DNA of 64,000 nt, taken from contig JALMQS010000187.1 in the NCBI GenBank assembly GCA_024734495.1, positions 13,505,128-13,569,127 of the forward strand, given 5' to 3'. The notes under the pieces are model-generated. The model made no database searches and was not told where the DNA came from. It saw only the letters and a list, made by a program, of their open reading frames with translations. Shown here in pieces: positions 10,469-21,194 of the stretch. The position numbers and the translations under genes are program-made. The first letter of the stretch is position 1; each line of letters starts with the position of its first letter. This stretch comes from Forficula auricularia. Taxonomy: Eukaryota; Arthropoda; Insecta; Dermaptera; Forficulidae.

Positions 10469-11335
10469 TTTTTTTTTTTTTTTTTTTTTTTTTAATGCAA
10501 TCGAATGCAAGAAGGGGTGCACCAGTAAAGATGTAGCCCCTATGGATCTCGAAAGACCCTTGCATTACCGAAGAGAAGGGAAAGTTGATTAAGTGAGAGG
10601 GTGTAGACGTAGGTGTCTATGTACCCTGGTTTTGAAGGTTTGAAGATCATAGGTGCTGGGAAAGATAGAGGCTGGGAGAGAGTTCCAGTTCCTTGAAGTC
10701 ATGGGGATATATGTATTCGCGAATGAAGTGGTCCGGCACTTTTCCAATTTGACCGCAAAAGAGTGTTGGGAGTCGGCAAAACGTGTGCTGCGTGCAAAGC
10801 ATGCTTTGGGGGGAATTATTGATTTTATCTCATCAGAGCACCTGCCGTGATAGTATCTATAGAAAAGGGAAAGGGCAGAGACATCTCTTCGATGAGCCAG
10901 CGAGTCGAGGGAGTCGGTGAGGGTAGAATCGTCAATTAGCCTGACGGCTCGTTTCTGAATTGCATCAAGGGTAGCAAGAGAATATTTTGAGGCTCCTCTC
11001 CACAGATGAGAGCCGTATTCGAGACAGGGGCGGATTTGGGCCTTGTAGATGGTGAGAAGTTGTGGGGGTTTGTAAAATTGCTTGGACCTGAATAAGAAGC
11101 CAATCTTCCTTGCTGTAGATTTCGCCACAGAGGAGATGTGTTCATTCCAAGACAGGTCAGATGCGACAGAGACGCCCAACATGGATAGGCTGTCACACAT
11201 TTTCAGGGTATTCGAATCGAAGTGAATATCAGGGAAATCTCTATTTTCGCGCCTAGAAATTAGACAACATTGAGTTTTATTTGAATATTTAGTAGTATAA
11301 GATAAGATTACAGCATTAGAGGCCATGGCATAAGT
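10469..11335 (-). mobile_element. 5'-truncated LINE with poly(A) tail
   Basis: The 25-base T run at 10469-10493 is the minus-strand poly(A) tail. Upstream on that strand is the C-terminal third of a reverse transcriptase ORF. The 5' end is truncated near 11335. Relatives of this LINE occur at 18710-18845 and 31366-31600. Confidence 0.85.
10589..11326 (-). pseudogene. C-terminal part of a Jockey/CR1-like LINE reverse transcriptase
   Basis: An open frame of 245 codons. It includes MLGVSVASDLSWNEHISSVA, RKIGFLFRSKQF, IRPCLEYGSHLWRGA, and LDAIQKRAVRLIDD, the post-catalytic thumb region typical of Jockey/CR1-like LINEs. The palm with the YADD motif is missing, so it is a 5'-truncated dead copy despite the clean frame. 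Clade assignment is by pattern only. Confidence 0.8.
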
Positions 11336-11449
11336 ATTTTAGCGTCCCAGAAAAACATTAAGATTAAATCAAATGTTAAAATCCCGTATTTTAATGATCA
11401 TCATTTTTGCGCTCGTTGTACTATGGTGCCGGACTGAATAAGCCTGTAG

Positions 11450-11510
11450 AGCAGTGGTTCCCAACCTTGGGAACGTGTACCAGTACCTGTACGCGAATGA
11501 TTTTACAATT
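11450..11510 (+). repeat. Single hAT-like terminus
   Basis: CAGTGGTTCCCAACCTTGGG is typical of hAT-type MITE ends. No matching inverted end was found nearby, so the element is truncated or the match is fortuitous. Confidence 0.35.
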
Positions 11511-11963
11511 TAAAATAAAAATCTATTAAAAATCTGTATTAAGAAAAAAGAAAAGAAGTTTCTTATCCATTGATTGTGTTGTAATATTTTACCTAATCAC
11601 AAAAGATGCCGCCTATACCGGAATGTGTTATCTATGACCACTTCACAAAAATTTGGCACTCGCCTGCTGTGATGCAGATTACTAGAACTAGACCATCCGC
11701 TTGTCAGGACCCTGGAATTTCCATGATAAGTGAATTGCTCACTCCACGAAAACTAGCAATATATAACGAAAGGGCCTAAAATTCATACCAGAAATTATAT
11801 CCTGCGAATTATAACTGTGTCTGAGTTCTACTAAAAATTGTGTTTTGTGTTTCAAACATCTTTAAATTAATTGCATATTATTAATCAATAGAAATTGTAT
11901 TATTCATTAATATTAAGAAGCTGTTAAGGTAAGTGTATTAAACTCAGGAGATTTATTTAAAAC
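11511..11963. other. Unassigned sequence
   Basis: AT-rich sequence between the hAT-like end and the RTE insertion. No coding frame or repeat relation was recognised. Confidence 0.4.
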
Positions 11964-11976
11964 ATTGGCAACATTC

Positions 11977-13301
11977 AGTGTGAAAACTTCAGAGGAATAT
12001 CAATCTTACCAACAGCTTAAGTTATATCTTACTAAAACGTCTGACTCCGTTTGCTGAAGAATGCCTTGGGGATTACCAATGCGGCTTTCGTAAAGGAAGA
12101 TCTACAACTGACCAAGTATTTAGTATAAGACAAATAATGGAAAAACAATGGGAATTTGCTCTCGATACTTTCCACCTTTACATCGATTTCAAGCAGGCAT
12201 ATGATAGCGTGCATAGGGAGAGCCTGTGGAATATTATGAACGAGTTTGGATTCCCTCATAAACTAATAAAGTTGGTCAGGGCCTGTGTGGAAAACTCAAG
12301 AGCCTATATTAAGGTAGAGGATAGGTATTCGGAGCCATTTAGCATCAAAACAGGACTACGACAAGGAGATGCAATATCACCCCTGCTTTTCAACCTTATT
12401 CTGGAAAAAGTTATAAGAATTTTAGATGAAGGGAGAGAAGGAATACCACTGAATGGTCTGCATAAAGTATTTGCATATGCGGATGATATTGCGATTGTAG
12501 CAAATGGAGAAGAAGGTTTGGTGGACATGCATGATAAAATCAAATACATTGGCCTAAGAGTTGGTCTTAAAATAAATGCTGAAAAGACCAAAGCAATGAA
12601 AGTATCAAGACATAGCAACAACGACAACAATAGCTTGAGATGTGAGGATGCCAGATACGAGTATGCTGATGATTTTGCTTATTTAGGGACTCTTATAATA
12701 ACAAAGAATGAAGTAGGCAAGGAAATTCAGACTCGAATAATGAAAGGAAACCGTTGTGAGGCAGCCTTAAATAGCCTGCTCAAAAATAAAAATCTCTCAA
12801 GAAAACTTAAAATTAAAATCTACAACGCCATTATTCGACCGGTGGGGCTCTATGGGTGTGAGACATGGACAATGACCCTATCTGATCAGAAAAATCTAAT
12901 GTCCTTCGAAAACAAGATCTTGAAGAGAATAAGTGGAACGATTAGAGATAGTGTTACCGGCGAATGGAGGTTTAGAAGTGCAAGGGAAGTGAGAGAATTA
13001 ACAGGGCAGCCTTACATCACGAGCTGTATAAGATCACGAAGGCTGGCTTGGGTGGGACATGTGGTGCGTGCTGATGAAGATCGAGCTATCAGCAGGATCT
13101 ACGAAGCAAAACCGATAGGAAGAAGACCACCAGGTAGACCACGGCAAAGATGGATGGACAATATAACCAGAGATCTTGAAGAGTTGGGTGCTCAAGGAAA
13201 TTGGAACTCTATAGCACGAGATAGGACAAAATGGAGAGGCATTATAGAGGAGGCTAAAACATTGGAAATGTTGTTCGGCCACAGGAAGTAAGTAAGTAAG
13301 T
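11977..13301 (+). mobile_element. RTE-type LINE, 5'-truncated, with 13-bp target duplication
   Basis: Flanked by ATTGGCAACATTC at 11964-11976 and 13302-13314, a perfect 13-bp target-site duplication. The 3' end is a short tandem tail of AAGT units, as is usual for RTE elements. The insert encodes a reverse transcriptase that begins inside the fingers domain, so the 5' part was lost on insertion. Confidence 0.95.
12020..13291 (+). pseudogene. RTE-like reverse transcriptase, 5' truncated
   Basis: The frame from 12137 (extendable upstream to about 12020, where an indel separates it from CENFRGISILPTA at 11978-12018) has the RT fingers and palm: CGFRKGRSTTDQ, the motif A segment LYIDFKQAYDSV, LRQGDAISPLLFNL, and the catalytic FAYADDIAIVA. 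The C terminus has YGCETWTM and GRRPPGRPRQRWMDN, typical of RTE-clade elements. It ends normally at 13291. The catalytic YADD is intact, but the endonuclease domain is absent and there is one frameshift, so it is not autonomous. Confidence 0.9.
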
Positions 13302-13314
13302 ATTGGCAACATTC

Positions 13315-13480
13315 CCGCAATGTTCCTGCAACATTTTCAATGTTGCTGCAAGGCTCCTGCAAGGTTCAGAGGCGGGCATAGGAATATTGCTGCAATATTG
13401 CTGCAACATTGCTGCAATGTTGCAGCAAGATTCCTGCAAGGTTTAATAATGCAATGTAATATTGCCTCAACATTCATTTC
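13315..13480. repeat. Degenerate short tandem repeat (TTGCTGCAA-like)
   Basis: Units close to CAATATTGCTGCAA and CAACATTGCTG recur about ten times, some inverted because the unit is nearly palindromic. The target duplication of the RTE (ATTGGCAACATTC) belongs to this array. Confidence 0.65.
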
Positions 13481-14872
13481 TGTCTGGGGAAGGATAGGAA
13501 GAATATCAATAAATCAAACGAGCTGGTTGGATTTGTTTTCAATTTGAATGTGATTCAATCGAATATTTGCTGAAAATTTGGTAAGTGCTGTTCTCTTCTG
13601 GCTTCGTGTCCACTGAATGAATTCTGAATGGTACCGCCATCTGATAAGTTAATTAAATAAACTCTGATTTTTTGAGCTAAACTTGAATTTGGATGTTGAC
13701 TGTTATTAGGAGTATTTAATTTAATTTTCTTCAATAGATTTATTATTTTTGTCAAAAACATAATTTTAATAATATATTTTTAAAATTTGACATACATTTA
13801 AGCTTTAAGGGATTGTTGTTGAGTTAACAACTGAAGCAAATAATTTTTAAACCTAAATCAATTAGAAATCTGCTTATTTTTGATTAATTAGTGGCATAGG
13901 AGTAACCAGAGGCAGGTTTTAGGGATTCAACTCCCCAAATGGATCGAAAAAATGAATCTTCTAAATAAGTATTTTGTAGTTGCTCTGCTGACATCCTCTT
14001 AATTGGTGAAGAATGAAAGTGACGAAAAGGCAGGTAAATGAATTGAAGTAAAAACAATCAGGATAAAAATAAATTCAAACAAATTTGGTTAAAATATTAT
14101 ATTTATACTGTTTATTTATTATTTTATATTTACATATTCGGACAAATATATAATAATAATAATGACAGTTTCCTTTAGGAAAGGAAAAATTAAGAATTAA
14201 TTAAAATTATTAATTAAAATCAGTTTTATTCTTATAGAAATAAGGGATAGCGACTATTTCAAGTTTTACATTCCTAATGGAAGGAAAGTTTTTATACCAA
14301 AACGTTAATTTTTTTAGGTAACAAGTAACATTTACTTAAATGCAATAATAATAAACATCAATCCAAGAAACACATAACATACATGAAATTTCTATAACAC
14401 ATTAAGATTATAAACCCTATTTCTATTGAAATAATAAAATGCATATTTATCATGGAAGTTAGAAGGTGGCGGAGGGAGGGCTAGCCATTTAGAGAGAAGT
14501 AAAAAATCTGACATGACTTATAACATACCATTGGAGTTTAAAATACACTTATTTCGTTCGTATATTTATCTAATATTATTTCTATTAATCAACAAATAAG
14601 TAAAAATATTTATATGTATGTGTGCAATTTTCCAAAGTATTTTTTTTAAATATCTCAAAAATGGTTAAACTTATTTGATAAAAAAGATCAAGCGAAAAAC
14701 CTTCTATAATAAAACATCGTGAAAATGATATTTCAAGAAGAATGTCAAAAGTAAACGTCAAATATATGTGATCTGATTCAATAAAAATTTAATCCCCACT
14801 TAAACTCAATATATAAAACAACTAAATATTAGAGTGGCAAACTCGATTCAGAACGTTGGCTATTACAGCCCT
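13481..14872. other. Unassigned AT-rich sequence
   Basis: No convincing gene or repeat. Short frames lack protein-like composition. Confidence 0.4.
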
Positions 14873-14981
14873 AGTAGCACAATGTTTCAAACTATATAGA
14901 AACTATACAGTGCCTATATAGATTCTCGAAATCTATATAGGCACTATGTAGTAACTATTTAGTTTGAAACATTGTGCTACT
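14873..14981. repeat. Foldback palindrome (MITE-like)
   Basis: AGTAGCACAATGTTTCAAAC at the left is mirrored by GTTTGAAACATTGTGCTACT at the right, around a centre that is itself CTATATAGATT-type palindromic. Part of the same family occurs at 26133-26205 (AGCACAATGTTACAAACTAT). Confidence 0.75.
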
Positions 14982-15805
14982 AAAGAGCATTCTCTCCATA
15001 GTAATTTCCCTGGAGAAATTGTTCACAAGTGTGGTTTTCCATTGCTTTTCCATTGATTTATTGACTAGCTTTGTATTTTTGACAAAGATGAAAATTGTTC
15101 TGACTGAAGGAAGATTCAAACACGATTCAAAGACGAGCGCTTTAGTCACTTTATCGACCACGAAGGATATATATTTTTTTATTTATATCATAAATAAGTA
15201 TTTATACGTTAACTAATGATTGACCTCAACAACAAATCATACTATATACGAGTATCTACGATGTTTCGATCTGCTAATTGTGCGATTTATCAAGTATGAG
15301 CAATTGAGCACAGCATCCAATACGAATTTAAGTTAACTTCAATAAATAATTTTAATTAATTATGAGTTTATGAGTGATTTAAATAAAATTATAACCTTCA
15401 ATAAATTCAATCACAAAAATATAAGCTAAAAATGAATTTTCGTTTTGATATTCTTTTTAGTTTTGAGGAAGATCTTAATAAACTTTGAAGACTCACTAAC
15501 AAATGAACATACAGACATTTTGAAAAAATAATATCTCGTAAGATATTATTTTTTCGATATTTACTATTATAAGCAATTTTTTAAAGGCAATGCCGCGATT
15601 ACGTTTATTATTCACTTTTCTTTTATTAATTTGTTTTAGCCTTTTATGATAAAACTAAGCAAAACACCATTTTTTACACGATTACAATACTTTTCCCTAT
15701 ACTACGTAGGTAATGTAAAAAGTAGAGCCAATTATGACCACATATCCAAGCAATACCTGACTGAAATCTTGTTTCGCAAAGCGAGGGTCATTGCTGACTT
15801 ATGAC
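14982..15805. other. Mostly unassigned; family Q fragment near 15470-15725
   Basis: ACGATTACAATACTTTTCCC followed by a near-TACGTAGGTAATGTAAAAAG block near 15680-15725 matches the family Q terminus seen at 57925-57970 and 63715-63760. The remainder is AT-rich with no gene seen. Confidence 0.45.
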
Positions 15806-16875
15806 TAGAGACCGGATTTTTATGCAGTAAAGACTGCCAAAATATGCAGTTAAAAATACTGAAATATGCAAGTAATATGCAGAATAGGTTGAAATATGCA
15901 GAAAAAGATAGCAAAATAATTTTTTTTTATGCACTAAAAAATTAAAATTGAAGACAAAAAGACTATATATTTGAAGGAGTGCACGAAAAAATATGGAGGT
16001 GGGGGGGGGGGTTAGTTAGTTTTATTTAAGAGACACGATTTTTATAGTATTTTTTTATATTAACAAGCTTTTCTTATTGACGTACAAATAATAAAATAAT
16101 GCAAATATTTGACCGGCTACAATCTGATCCCTACAATAATTTACACACACAAACACGAACACTCAATGGCCAAAATGGGCTATAGTTCCCGAAGGCCATA
16201 AAAAATATAAAAATAAAGAAATAATTAAATAATTAACAAAGGATCTCAAAAATAATTAAAATTTGATTATAATTGTGATTAATTTATGTTTACAAGTATT
16301 TTTCTAAGTTATCTTCAGGTTATTGTGTCTACGGTTACTTAAAAATGATTTATACGATGAAAAGAGCGCTCCCCATCCACAAACATACTGGGGGCGAATT
16401 TAAAGGAACTTAACCCCCCCACACTTTTACTTTGGAAGAAAAATATTGCATTATTTTCATGTAGAATATATGGTAGTATCTAGTACAACTGAATAATAAG
16501 AAAAATGAGTGGGTTGTTGTTTTGTAGCTTGTTTACATTCTTTGTAATCCAACTTTCTACTTCGTAGTCCAACACTACACTTCATGTCGTTGAGATATAT
16601 TTCAGTTTTCTTCGAATTTAAATTACTGTCCTCCTTTTTTATTTAATCTTTTTTTTCATTACTTTTAAAACCTCTGTATTTGGCGTGAAATATGCAATTT
16701 TATGCAATATCCTTCAAATATGTAATTTTATGCAATATTATTAAAATTTGCAAAAATATGCAGTATAAAATTTAACCCACAGTATCCTAGATGGATGTTT
16801 CGGATAGATAATTGATCTCCTGGGTCGTACGTGGCGGCAAACAAAATATGCATTTGCATAGGAATCCGGTCTCTA
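15806..16875. mobile_element. Non-autonomous hAT-like element with perfect 8-bp TSD
   Basis: Begins TAGAGACCGGATT and ends AATCCGGTCTCTA. It is flanked by CTTATGAC at 15798-15805 and 16876-16883. The 8-bp duplication and the termini suggest hAT. Subterminal regions at both ends carry many copies of ATATGCA-type motifs, probably transposase binding sites. No transposase is present in the 1070 bp. Confidence 0.9.
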
Positions 16876-17364
16876 CTTATGACTTATAGGTGTATAACTT
16901 CTTGAATCTTTATTAATAAAAAAATCTAATAGCCGGCGCTACTAAAATAATAATTTTATATTTTGAATATTATAAAAAACAAAATTAAAAAAATTAAAAC
17001 AATATCGAAACTGTATAGAGACCATTCAAGTATTACATAAAGACGTTTAGAGGAAGGATTTCAATTTTGATCATTTTCACTGAAAATGGTTCTACTATGT
17101 CTAGCAAGAGAGAGAGAGGTCAAAAATTATATAAGATTTCATTATATAATAATTACCAGATAGAGTGGGCTTGTAATTATTTGTAGTTGAGTTAATATTT
17201 AAGGTAAAATAACATTATATCATGTTTCACTAGCCATCATTTATTAATTTCAAGATTTTGTTTGAAAAGTATAATTCAATAATATCCTCACCGACATAAG
17301 CATTGATTACAATAGACCGGGCATTCTTCTTATTAATATAACACCACCCGAACTGACATTATAG
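16876..17364. other. Unassigned AT-rich sequence
   Basis: No gene or repeat relation recognised. Confidence 0.4.
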
Positions 17365-17379
17365 TTGAGATATGAGTAC

Positions 17380-17598
17380 CTACCTCTCACCCATTATCTT
17401 AAGAAAACCGAAATAGAAAAGAAAAATAAATATGAGGAGCTTGCTATCCAACTGAAAAATATCTGGAAGTTAAACATAGTGACAATCTGCCCACTACTAA
17501 TGTCTGCGAAAGGAGTCGTCTCATCCAACTTCGATAGAAATATTGAGAAACTTAGCTTGCCGAACACCATCTCAAGGCAGGCACAGAAGGCACTTATA
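17380..17598 (+). pseudogene. C-terminal piece of a LINE reverse transcriptase, split by a MITE
   Basis: Encodes KYEELAIQLKNIWKL, then VTICPLLMSAKGVV, then SRQAQKALI, a pattern found near the C terminus of R2-like and related LINE proteins. The frame continues in 18264-18330 (H-I-G-R-K-F-L-N) after removal of the 661-bp MITE, with a stop codon already present there, so the LINE was at least partly decayed. Clade not certain. Confidence 0.6.
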
Positions 17599-18259
17599 AG
17601 GCGGCGGTTACACTGGACAAGAATTCGTAAGAAAATCTATTCTTACGAGCTCATGTGAAATATTTCGTTTGAATTCGTACGAATAGAGTGGTTACATTGA
17701 TTGCGAACGTAGTAGTGGTTCAGTATACAATGTTTTCTCTTTCAAATATGTATCAACTTGGTGAGCTTAAATATCTATCGGATACTTAGGCCATAAAATT
17801 TCTTTAATTGGAAAATTTGAACAAACAGATATAGGTTAATTAATATTTGGCACCAAGAAGTGAAAATGGGGAATTTGAGAGGTCATATCAAGAGCTTAGA
17901 GAAAATGATCAAAAGTTTTTTGAATATACACGTATATATACTATCTACGTTTGATTATGTTTATTTATTTATTTATATTTATTATTTTTTGATCCCAGAG
18001 TGATTTTCTTTCCTCAACCAACTTAATTAGTCGTACGCAATCCATTGTTGAGAACACACATTCGAAATAGATACCACACATTTCAAAGCTGATGAAAAAA
18101 CAAATGATTTGATCGGATTTAAATAGTCCTGCGAGTTCGTAAGAAAATGGCGCGAGCAACAACAATATATTTGTTTACTTCTGATGAGTTCGTATGAACT
18201 CTTACAAAGTCCTAAGAATAAATTTTCGTACAAATTCTTATCCAGTGTAACCGCCGCCT
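17599..18259. mobile_element. MITE with GC-rich TIRs, TATA target duplication
   Basis: Starts AGGCGGCGGTTACACTGG and ends with CCAGTGTAACCGCCGCCT. TATA flanks both sides (17595-17598 and 18260-18263). TIR and target preference resemble some PIF/Harbinger-like or Tc1-like MITEs, and the superfamily is not settled. Deleting it restores continuity of the LINE reading frame. Confidence 0.85.
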
Positions 18260-18425
18260 TATACAAACTTGACACATAGGTAGAAAGTTTCTCAATGAAA
18301 GATTATCAAGTGGTTCATGTGGGTGAGGGTGAATTCCCTTCCCACATCGACCGAGCCTAATCTGAAGGGACAGGTGAAATTTTTCCCAGCGCAAGCTGAG
18401 CAAGCGCATTAACTCGGATAATAAT

Positions 18426-18634
18426 ATTAGCTTTATTCGTTTTGGATGCCTTGGGCGCCCTTATGTCAGCCTCAAGTCACTAACCCATATTCGTTTAGGA
18501 ATACCAACCGACTTGGTGTGCAAACGAATAGGGCTGGGGCACACCAAGTCGGTTGGTATTCCTAAACGAATATGGGTTAGTGACTTGAGGCTGACATAAG
18601 GGCGCCCATGGCATCCAAAACGAATAAAGCTAAT
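18426..18634. repeat. Almost perfect 209-bp palindrome
   Basis: Arms of about 96 bp (18426-18521 and 18539-18634) are nearly identical inverted copies with a loop of about 17 bp. The only mismatch noticed is TT against AT near 18450/18610. Such identity implies a very recent origin, or maintenance. No target duplication was recognised. Confidence 0.9.
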
Positions 18635-18709
18635 AATACATATTTTCTGTAAGAATGCTGATTTTAGAAGAGGTTTTTTTATTAGTTTTCTTGGAACATG
18701 GTGTTTTTT

Positions 18710-18845
18710 AATGATATCAAATGCAATAAGGAGCACCAAGAAAATGCAGCCTGTGCACCCCGGTCTTGAAGGTTCGAAAATTATAAGGATCCCAGGCGAG
18801 AGTTCCAGATCCTTGAAGACATGGGGACAAATGTATACGTATCAC
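18710..18845 (-). pseudogene. Remnant of the 10.5-kb LINE 3' end
   Basis: Matches 10610-10715, for example CTTGAAGGTTCGAAAATTAT and GAGTTCCAGATCCTTGAAGA against the corresponding LINE sequence, with about one change in six. No tail remains. Confidence 0.6.
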
Positions 18846-19001
18846 GGAGTTTAAGATCAATAAAAATATGTTTAGGAAACAATTGAACAATCCCAAATTA
18901 GTTTTTATATTGATTCTTTGGGCACGTTTTGATAAAAACTTCCATGGGAAAAGTTAAAATAAACAATTAAAACAGCCAGAGTCCACTGGTGTAGACATAC
19001 C

Positions 19002-19064
19002 TGGACTAGACTTCGTGGTTTGGCTTCACTTTTCCAGGCAATCACTTCCTCCACAACCTTCATT
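19002..19064 (-). CDS. Candidate small first exon, unknown gene
   Basis: On the minus strand an ATG at 19064 opens a 21-codon frame (MKVVEEVIAWKSEAKPRSLV and one further Gln) that ends exactly at a strong donor, CAG-GTATGT. A TATAAAT sequence lies about 20 bp upstream. It sits 330 bp downstream of the receptor stop codon. I do not recognise the peptide. It could be the first coding exon of the next gene on this strand, or chance. A continuing exon was not identified. Confidence 0.3.
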
Positions 19065-19393
19065 GCTTCATAATATTTATAGTAGAGAGTTATATATTGG
19101 GACGGAGTATGTTTAAGGAGTGTGAATCCGAGTTATTGATTTGGTATATGAAAATATTTTAAAATGAATCAAACCCGTTGAATAAGGGATATATGAAAAA
19201 ATATCATTTGAAAAGAAATACTGTTATAAAATAGTAGGGTTGTGATGAAAATAGTTTCTTTATGTAGAGAAAAGGAGGTGGATAACAGCGAACGGGATAT
19301 GCATTCAAAAGTTTAGCCGTAGAGCTCGTGGAGCCGTTGCTGTTTGTCCCATCTGTCGGCCAAGGAGCTGGAGCCACCCTGGCCAGCATCCTG

Positions 19394-19473
19394 TCATTGG
19401 CGGCGTCGAGAGGACACATGCCGCAGGGGAATGATTTCGCCGTCAGCCACTACAGCTGTGCGGATTCCGCTGC
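19394..19473 (-). CDS. LGR-family receptor, last coding exon (C-terminal tail)
   Basis: The acceptor TTATTTGCAG precedes the exon at 19473. In the phase carried over from 26911-27029 (one base, G, completing a Gly codon) it reads SGIRTAVVADGEIIPLRHVS, then SRRRQ and a TGA at 19394-19396. The other two frames are not compatible with the incoming phase. The tail is Arg-rich and cytoplasmic if this is the receptor. Family tails are poorly conserved, so support rests on splice sites and phase rather than homology. Confidence 0.6.
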
Positions 19474-19589
19474 CTGCAAATAAGCCACATGCAAATTAAC
19501 ATACATTATTTTGAATTCGATTGGAATAAATTAGTGAAATAGATTATGGTTTTAAATAAAGCAGTCAAATACGAGTTGGCTCACACACA

Positions 19590-19870
19590 GGGCCGGATTT
19601 AGACTTGATAAGGCACTAAGCTATTTGAGATATGGGGCCCTTTATAAGTCCTGATATTATGTCATCGCCAAATATGATTTTCGGATATCTAGAGCGTTAA
19701 ACTGAAATACACTTAAGGTAGTTCTTTCACAAATGCAAAAATTCAAGAAGTCTTTGAAATTTGGAATATAAGTCATTAAAAACATAATACATATACTGTT
19801 AAAATTTGAAGACTATTTACCACACCAAACATGAAATAATTGCAATTATAAATTGACATTTTTAACATAG
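19590..19870 (+). repeat. hAT-like terminus and interspersed repeat
   Basis: CAGGGCCGGATTTAG at about 19590 resembles hAT-type ends. The block 19700-19870 recurs inverted at 25490-25640 (for example TGAAATAATTGCAATTATAA against its complement), at about 80-85 percent identity by eye. No complete element can be drawn. Confidence 0.5.
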
Positions 19871-19915
19871 GGTAGATAGGGATAAGGTGGGGATATGATC
19901 ATTATTTTATTTTTT

Positions 19916-21053
19916 ACTTTATCCATAGCTTAGCATGGGTAAAGTATTGTAATCGGTCTCGCGGCAAGCGCGACTTCAAAGGGTCCTCAGGTAAAGACTA
20001 CGGAACCCATGGTCTCAACCTAGGTCACAAATTGTAGTATTCATTTAGTTTGAATTTTAGCACGTGACGGTTTTTCCAAAAATTACATGGGGTCTCGTCG
20101 AGAGGCCAAAAAGTGCTATTTTTTCATTTAGTGCGTGCGGATGGATGTATTATATGTTATCGTTTTTTTAGCCCACGATTTTTTCCACACCTTTACACCG
20201 ATTGAAATGAAATTGAAAACCTACGATTCTTTTAACAAAATGAAGCGCTGATTAGTTTTTGGTACATATCGGCCCACAAACATTAGTACTTTATTTCAGT
20301 ACTTTTTTAGTTTTTTCTAAATATTTTGAAAATGACATAATTAATTTTGATGAAATTTAATATCCTAATTAAGTACTTTGGGGACCACAAAGAAGTTTAA
20401 ATAAAGTTTTTAGTAAAATTATATTTTAAAGTACTTTAGAGTAAGATAGTACTTTTTTAAAATTCTTTAAAATTTATTCATTTGATCGTTTTAATATAGC
20501 TCATTTAATTAACCTTACTTAAGTAAGAATGGATAGGCTTCTCGCTGTGAAATGCTAAAAATTTGGGACGAAATTTTATAAGTAACCATAGCAGCTGCGT
20601 TGTTTTCTTATCCGTTAGCTTTGCTGAAGACATGGATGAATCGACTTAAAATCAAAAATATCGATTGATTCTCATCTAATACTTGAGGAATAAGAATTCT
20701 ACATTGGATTTTTGACGATTCGATTATTATTGGTAACCATTGCTGAAGACATGGATGAATCGAGCTAAAATCAAAAATATCGATTGATTCTCATCTATTA
20801 CTTGAGGAATAACCATTCTACATTGGATTTTTAACGTTTCGGTTATTATTGGTAACCACTGCTGAAGACATAGAGGAATCGTCTTAAAATCAAAAATATC
20901 GATTGATTCTCATCTAATACTTGAGGAATAAGAATTCTACATTTGATTTTTAACGTTTCGGTTATTATTGGTAACCATTGCTCAAGACATAGATGAATCG
21001 ATTTAAAATAAAAAATATACACCGATACTTGAGGAATAATAATTCTACATTGA
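19916..21053 (+). mobile_element. Family H copy 1 (DINE/Helentron-like), 3' truncated
   Basis: Starts with the sub-terminal motif ACTTTATCC, followed by the family 5' region (GCGGCAAGCGCGACTTCAAA, CGTCGAGAGGCCAAAAAGTG). It ends within the tandem array of about 118-bp units (20620-21053) and lacks the 3' stem-loop seen in other copies. Confidence 0.8.
20620..21053 (+). repeat. Tandem array, ~118-bp unit, family H
   Basis: About 3.5 units containing GCTGAAGACATGGATGAATC, TTGATTCTCATCTAATACTT and GAGGAATAA. The same unit is expanded in the copy at 48.7-50.6 kb. Confidence 0.85.
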
Positions 21054-21194
21054 TGTGGGAAAAGTCTGAAGAAAGGAAGAGCTCAAATGATGGGACGCAC
21101 ATTAATACACGGGAGATTGTTCAAGGCTATCTTAGAGGGGGAGGTGGGAAAGAAAAGGAGAAGGCCCAGATTAGACTTTTTCCACCAATTAACA

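Noticed and set aside
12304..12630. Minus-strand frames opposite the RTE reverse transcriptase
   Set aside because: Shadows of the RT ORF with no independent pattern.
17365..18275. Minus-strand frames within the MITE
   Set aside because: They end at the TIRs and show no transposase motifs.
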